In this document: positions 61,999-64,000 of the stretch, piece by piece | Layout: each line of letters starts with the position of its first letter | Position numbering within the stretch: the first letter of the stretch is position 1 | Assembly: GCF_010389155.1 (NCBI RefSeq) | Contig: NC_057766.1 | Span: forward strand, 40,681,516-40,745,515 | Direction of reading: 5' to 3' | Length of the DNA: 64,000 bases | Origin: Erigeron canadensis | Lineage: Eukaryota; Streptophyta; Magnoliopsida; Asterales; Asteraceae | Notes under the pieces: generated by a model | Seen by the model: only the letters and a program-made list of their open reading frames with translations | Databases searched by the model: none | Told to the model about the DNA's origin: nothing | Translations under genes and position numbers: made by a program

Positions 61999-62945
61999 AT
62001 GGCGGCCAACGGCATTTTCACTATTATGCTCACGGTGACACTGATCCTAACTTGGTCTGGTTTCGCCACATCCGCCACCCGTTGCCCGGACTGTGGGGCA
62101 ACCCAAGTCCCATACCCTCTAAGCACCGGACCTAGTTGTGGCGACCAGCTGTACAAGGTCCGGTGTGATGCATCAGCAGGTGCACTCTACTTCAACTCAC
62201 TTAACAACACATATCCAATAACTTCCATCTCTAAAACCACACAAAGGTTCACAATCCAACCATCAAGATTCTTAAACGACAACACCACATGTGTCACGTC
62301 CGAAATTTCGACACAAGGTCTCCAACTAAACCCTGCCTTACCTTTTAATATCACTAGTGGCAATACTATCATGTACCTTAACTGCTCCGAGTCACTTTTA
62401 AGGTCACCTTTGAATTGTACCTCTACAAGTCTTTGTCATTCGTATATAAACAACTCGGTTGAAGCGTCATCATGCGGTCGAGCTCCGATATGTTGCACGT
62501 TTAGGTCGGGTGGGTCGAGTACGATGTATTCTATTCGGGTTAGGGATGGTGGGTGTCAAGCTTATAGGAGTTTTGTGAATTTGGATTATTCGTTGCCCGT
62601 GAGTCAGTGGCCTAATCCAGGAGTGGAGATACAATGGGTGTCCCCGCCCGAGCCATTGTGTAACAACCAGACCGATTGCGATTTGAGCTCGAGTTGCGGG
62701 TTATCTGGTTCTAGTGGTGTGCGTAGGTGTCTATGTAACACCGGGCTTCATTGGGATGCTATTGAAGGAGTTTGTGCCTTAGGTATATATTGTCATCAAG
62801 ACCAAAAATTTCTACTTAATTTTTGTGATGCTTAGTGAATGATTTAAACTAGATGATTATGTGATTAAGTTAATTTGTTTGACAGATGATACTTGTGAGA
62901 ACAGAGGAGATTGCGATGACTCAAAGCGGACCGCACTTATTGCAG
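61999..62945 (+). CDS. WAKL20-type receptor kinase, ectodomain only, 3' partial
   Basis: Exon 1 is 61999-62782 and exon 2 is 62886-62945; the kinase part lies beyond the window. The ATG at 61999 precedes a signal peptide (IFTIMLTVTLILTWSGFATS). The ectodomain is RCPDCGATQVPYPLSTGPSC to CLCNTGLHWDAIEGVC, with the conserved SFVNLDYSLPVSQWP segment that tandem copy 2 at 44928-46616 lacks. Exon 2 adds DDTCENRGDCDDSKRTALIAG. It is on the opposite strand and about 15 kb from the tandem pair, and more diverged from them than they are from each other. The following intron (62946 on) holds Helitron-like sequence at 63555. Confidence 0.88.
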
Positions 62946-63554
62946 GTAGCATAACGCTTCACTTTTGCTTATGCAATAGTCAAATTATACATATGTTATT
63001 TATTTGTTAATTTTTGTTTTTAGCTGATATAATATCAATGGGGTGTACGTACCGACGTACGTATCACTATAATATAAAAATAATGATTAATATGTCTCAA
63101 CCTAGGATAACATTTGGGTCTCGAGGCAATTTCGTCCCTGGTTTAGCTCTTTAAAAGGCCTTAAACTAACATTTAACTTTTTGATGGATTTTATGTATGG
63201 GAAATTCAATCGAGGAAAGGTTTAGTTTTGCTTATAAGTGCAACATGTACTTAAACAATATAAACCATTTAGAAATTGAACAAACTTAATTTTGAATATA
63301 CATCAAGGTTTTTTGAATAATATCCACTATTTATCTCCTTATGTAATAGAACTCCTACGAACTATATATCATACAAAATCGACGGTCGGTTGAGCCACAC
63401 TTCGTTATCTCCAACCCAATTTGCCGTAGGAATGTATCCATTGACATGATTGTGCGCACACACATCTAATAGTCATATATGGATATACTTCTAAAAAAAA
63501 CTAAAAAGATTTTTCTTTCAAACAAGGAGAGTTATATATATATATATATATACA

Positions 63555-64000
63555 CTAGATATTTTACCTTGCGCGATACGCGGCTAGTTAAAAAGGTTAT
63601 TTTATGCATTAATAAATAGTTATTCTATAGGCTTATTATGTTGAAATTGATAATGTTATAGTTAATGGTTAATTCCTGGATTACTCTGGTCATCTTTTGT
63701 CTTTTCTGACATGTCGATATCACAGTCACTAAACCTACTGTAGTGATTACACGCCAACATTTAACCTAAGATATTTTGATATCATCAACAAATCAAACGT
63801 AAATTGATAATGTAGCATGATATCTATATATTCATCAAACGAAATAATATATACAAAGTAAAAAAACTAAGCATGACAAAAATTTAGTCATATAAAATAC
63901 GCATAAATACAATACGAATAAGTAAAAAACTAATAAGATAAATAAGAGAAAATCATTATAGTTTTTGCTTTCAGTTATGCTGAAAGATGGAGAAAAAATC
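63555..64000 (-). mobile_element. Helitron-like 3' terminus in WAKL intron, runs off window
   Basis: A|CTAG at 63554-63558 followed by the palindrome CTTGCGCGATACGCGG, the minus-strand Helitron 3' form, preceded by a (TA)n run at 63534-63551. The 5' terminus was not found before the window ends. Confidence 0.45.

Noticed and set aside
63973..64000. Possible third exon of the right-edge WAKL gene after the TTTTGCTTTCAG acceptor
   Set aside because: Only about 28 bases remain and they do not resemble the expected transmembrane segment.
1..64000. CRISPR arrays, operons, phage or toxin-antitoxin systems
   Set aside because: Spliced plant genes throughout; no spaced direct-repeat arrays or prokaryotic gene organisation.

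Overview
The window is nuclear DNA of a flowering plant, almost certainly a eudicot. It is AT-rich, its genes have GT-AG introns of about 70 bp to 2.5 kb, and most of it is dispersed-repeat debris. The proteins read like asterid orthologues, and an Asteraceae species is my best guess, but that placement is inference. Nothing bacterial, viral, CRISPR-like or plasmid-like is seen.

Seven genes can be supported. From left to right: (1) Rubisco activase, + strand, first exon outside the window, short redox-insensitive form (53-1848); (2) an intronless SUPERMAN-type single C2H2 zinc-finger repressor with a C-terminal EAR motif, + (8139-8873); (3) a clade A protein phosphatase 2C of the AHG3/PP2CA type in ABA signalling, +, 4 exons (28027-29536), with a perfect G-box/ABRE 354 bp upstream; (4) a PMT11-type Golgi methyltransferase of the QUA2/TSD2 family, -, 9 exons (35711-41357); (5, 6) a tandem pair of WAKL20-like receptor kinases, - (42189-44115 and 44928-46616), the second lacking about 80 residues of ectodomain; (7) a ten-exon RCC1-repeat (UVR8-like) beta-propeller gene, - (47419-51524), with three G-box cores upstream. 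A further WAKL20-like gene on + starts at 61999 and runs off the right edge. I resolved the gene models by eye by joining exons at GT-AG sites. Summed exon lengths are multiples of three in every complete gene.

The rest is mostly non-autonomous transposons, many with target-site duplications (TSDs) readable directly. There are five Mutator-like MITEs with perfect 9-bp TSDs (18845-19023, 22463-22593, 25459-26043, 30303-30423, 61009-61513). There is a 692-bp hAT-type element packed with ACCGGTTA motifs (21058-21749), and smaller hAT-like elements. Helitron-like elements end in a GC-rich hairpin plus CTAG/CTAA between host A and T (3485-6054, 10387-11387, 57224-57560 and others). Three tRNA-derived SINEs carry TSDs, one of them inside a PMT11 intron. 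There are also a LINE zf-RVT fragment, a probable solo LTR of about 2.25 kb, and a mitochondrial-looking insertion in the large PMT11 intron.

The least explained signal is a short GC-rich element present twice in opposite orientation (about 20460-20680 and 58215-58418). Each copy carries two near-perfect palindromes of the GGCGACGTCGCC type. No coherent multi-gene system is evident. The genes are unrelated single-copy loci apart from the WAKL cluster, which is an actively diversifying receptor-kinase locus.
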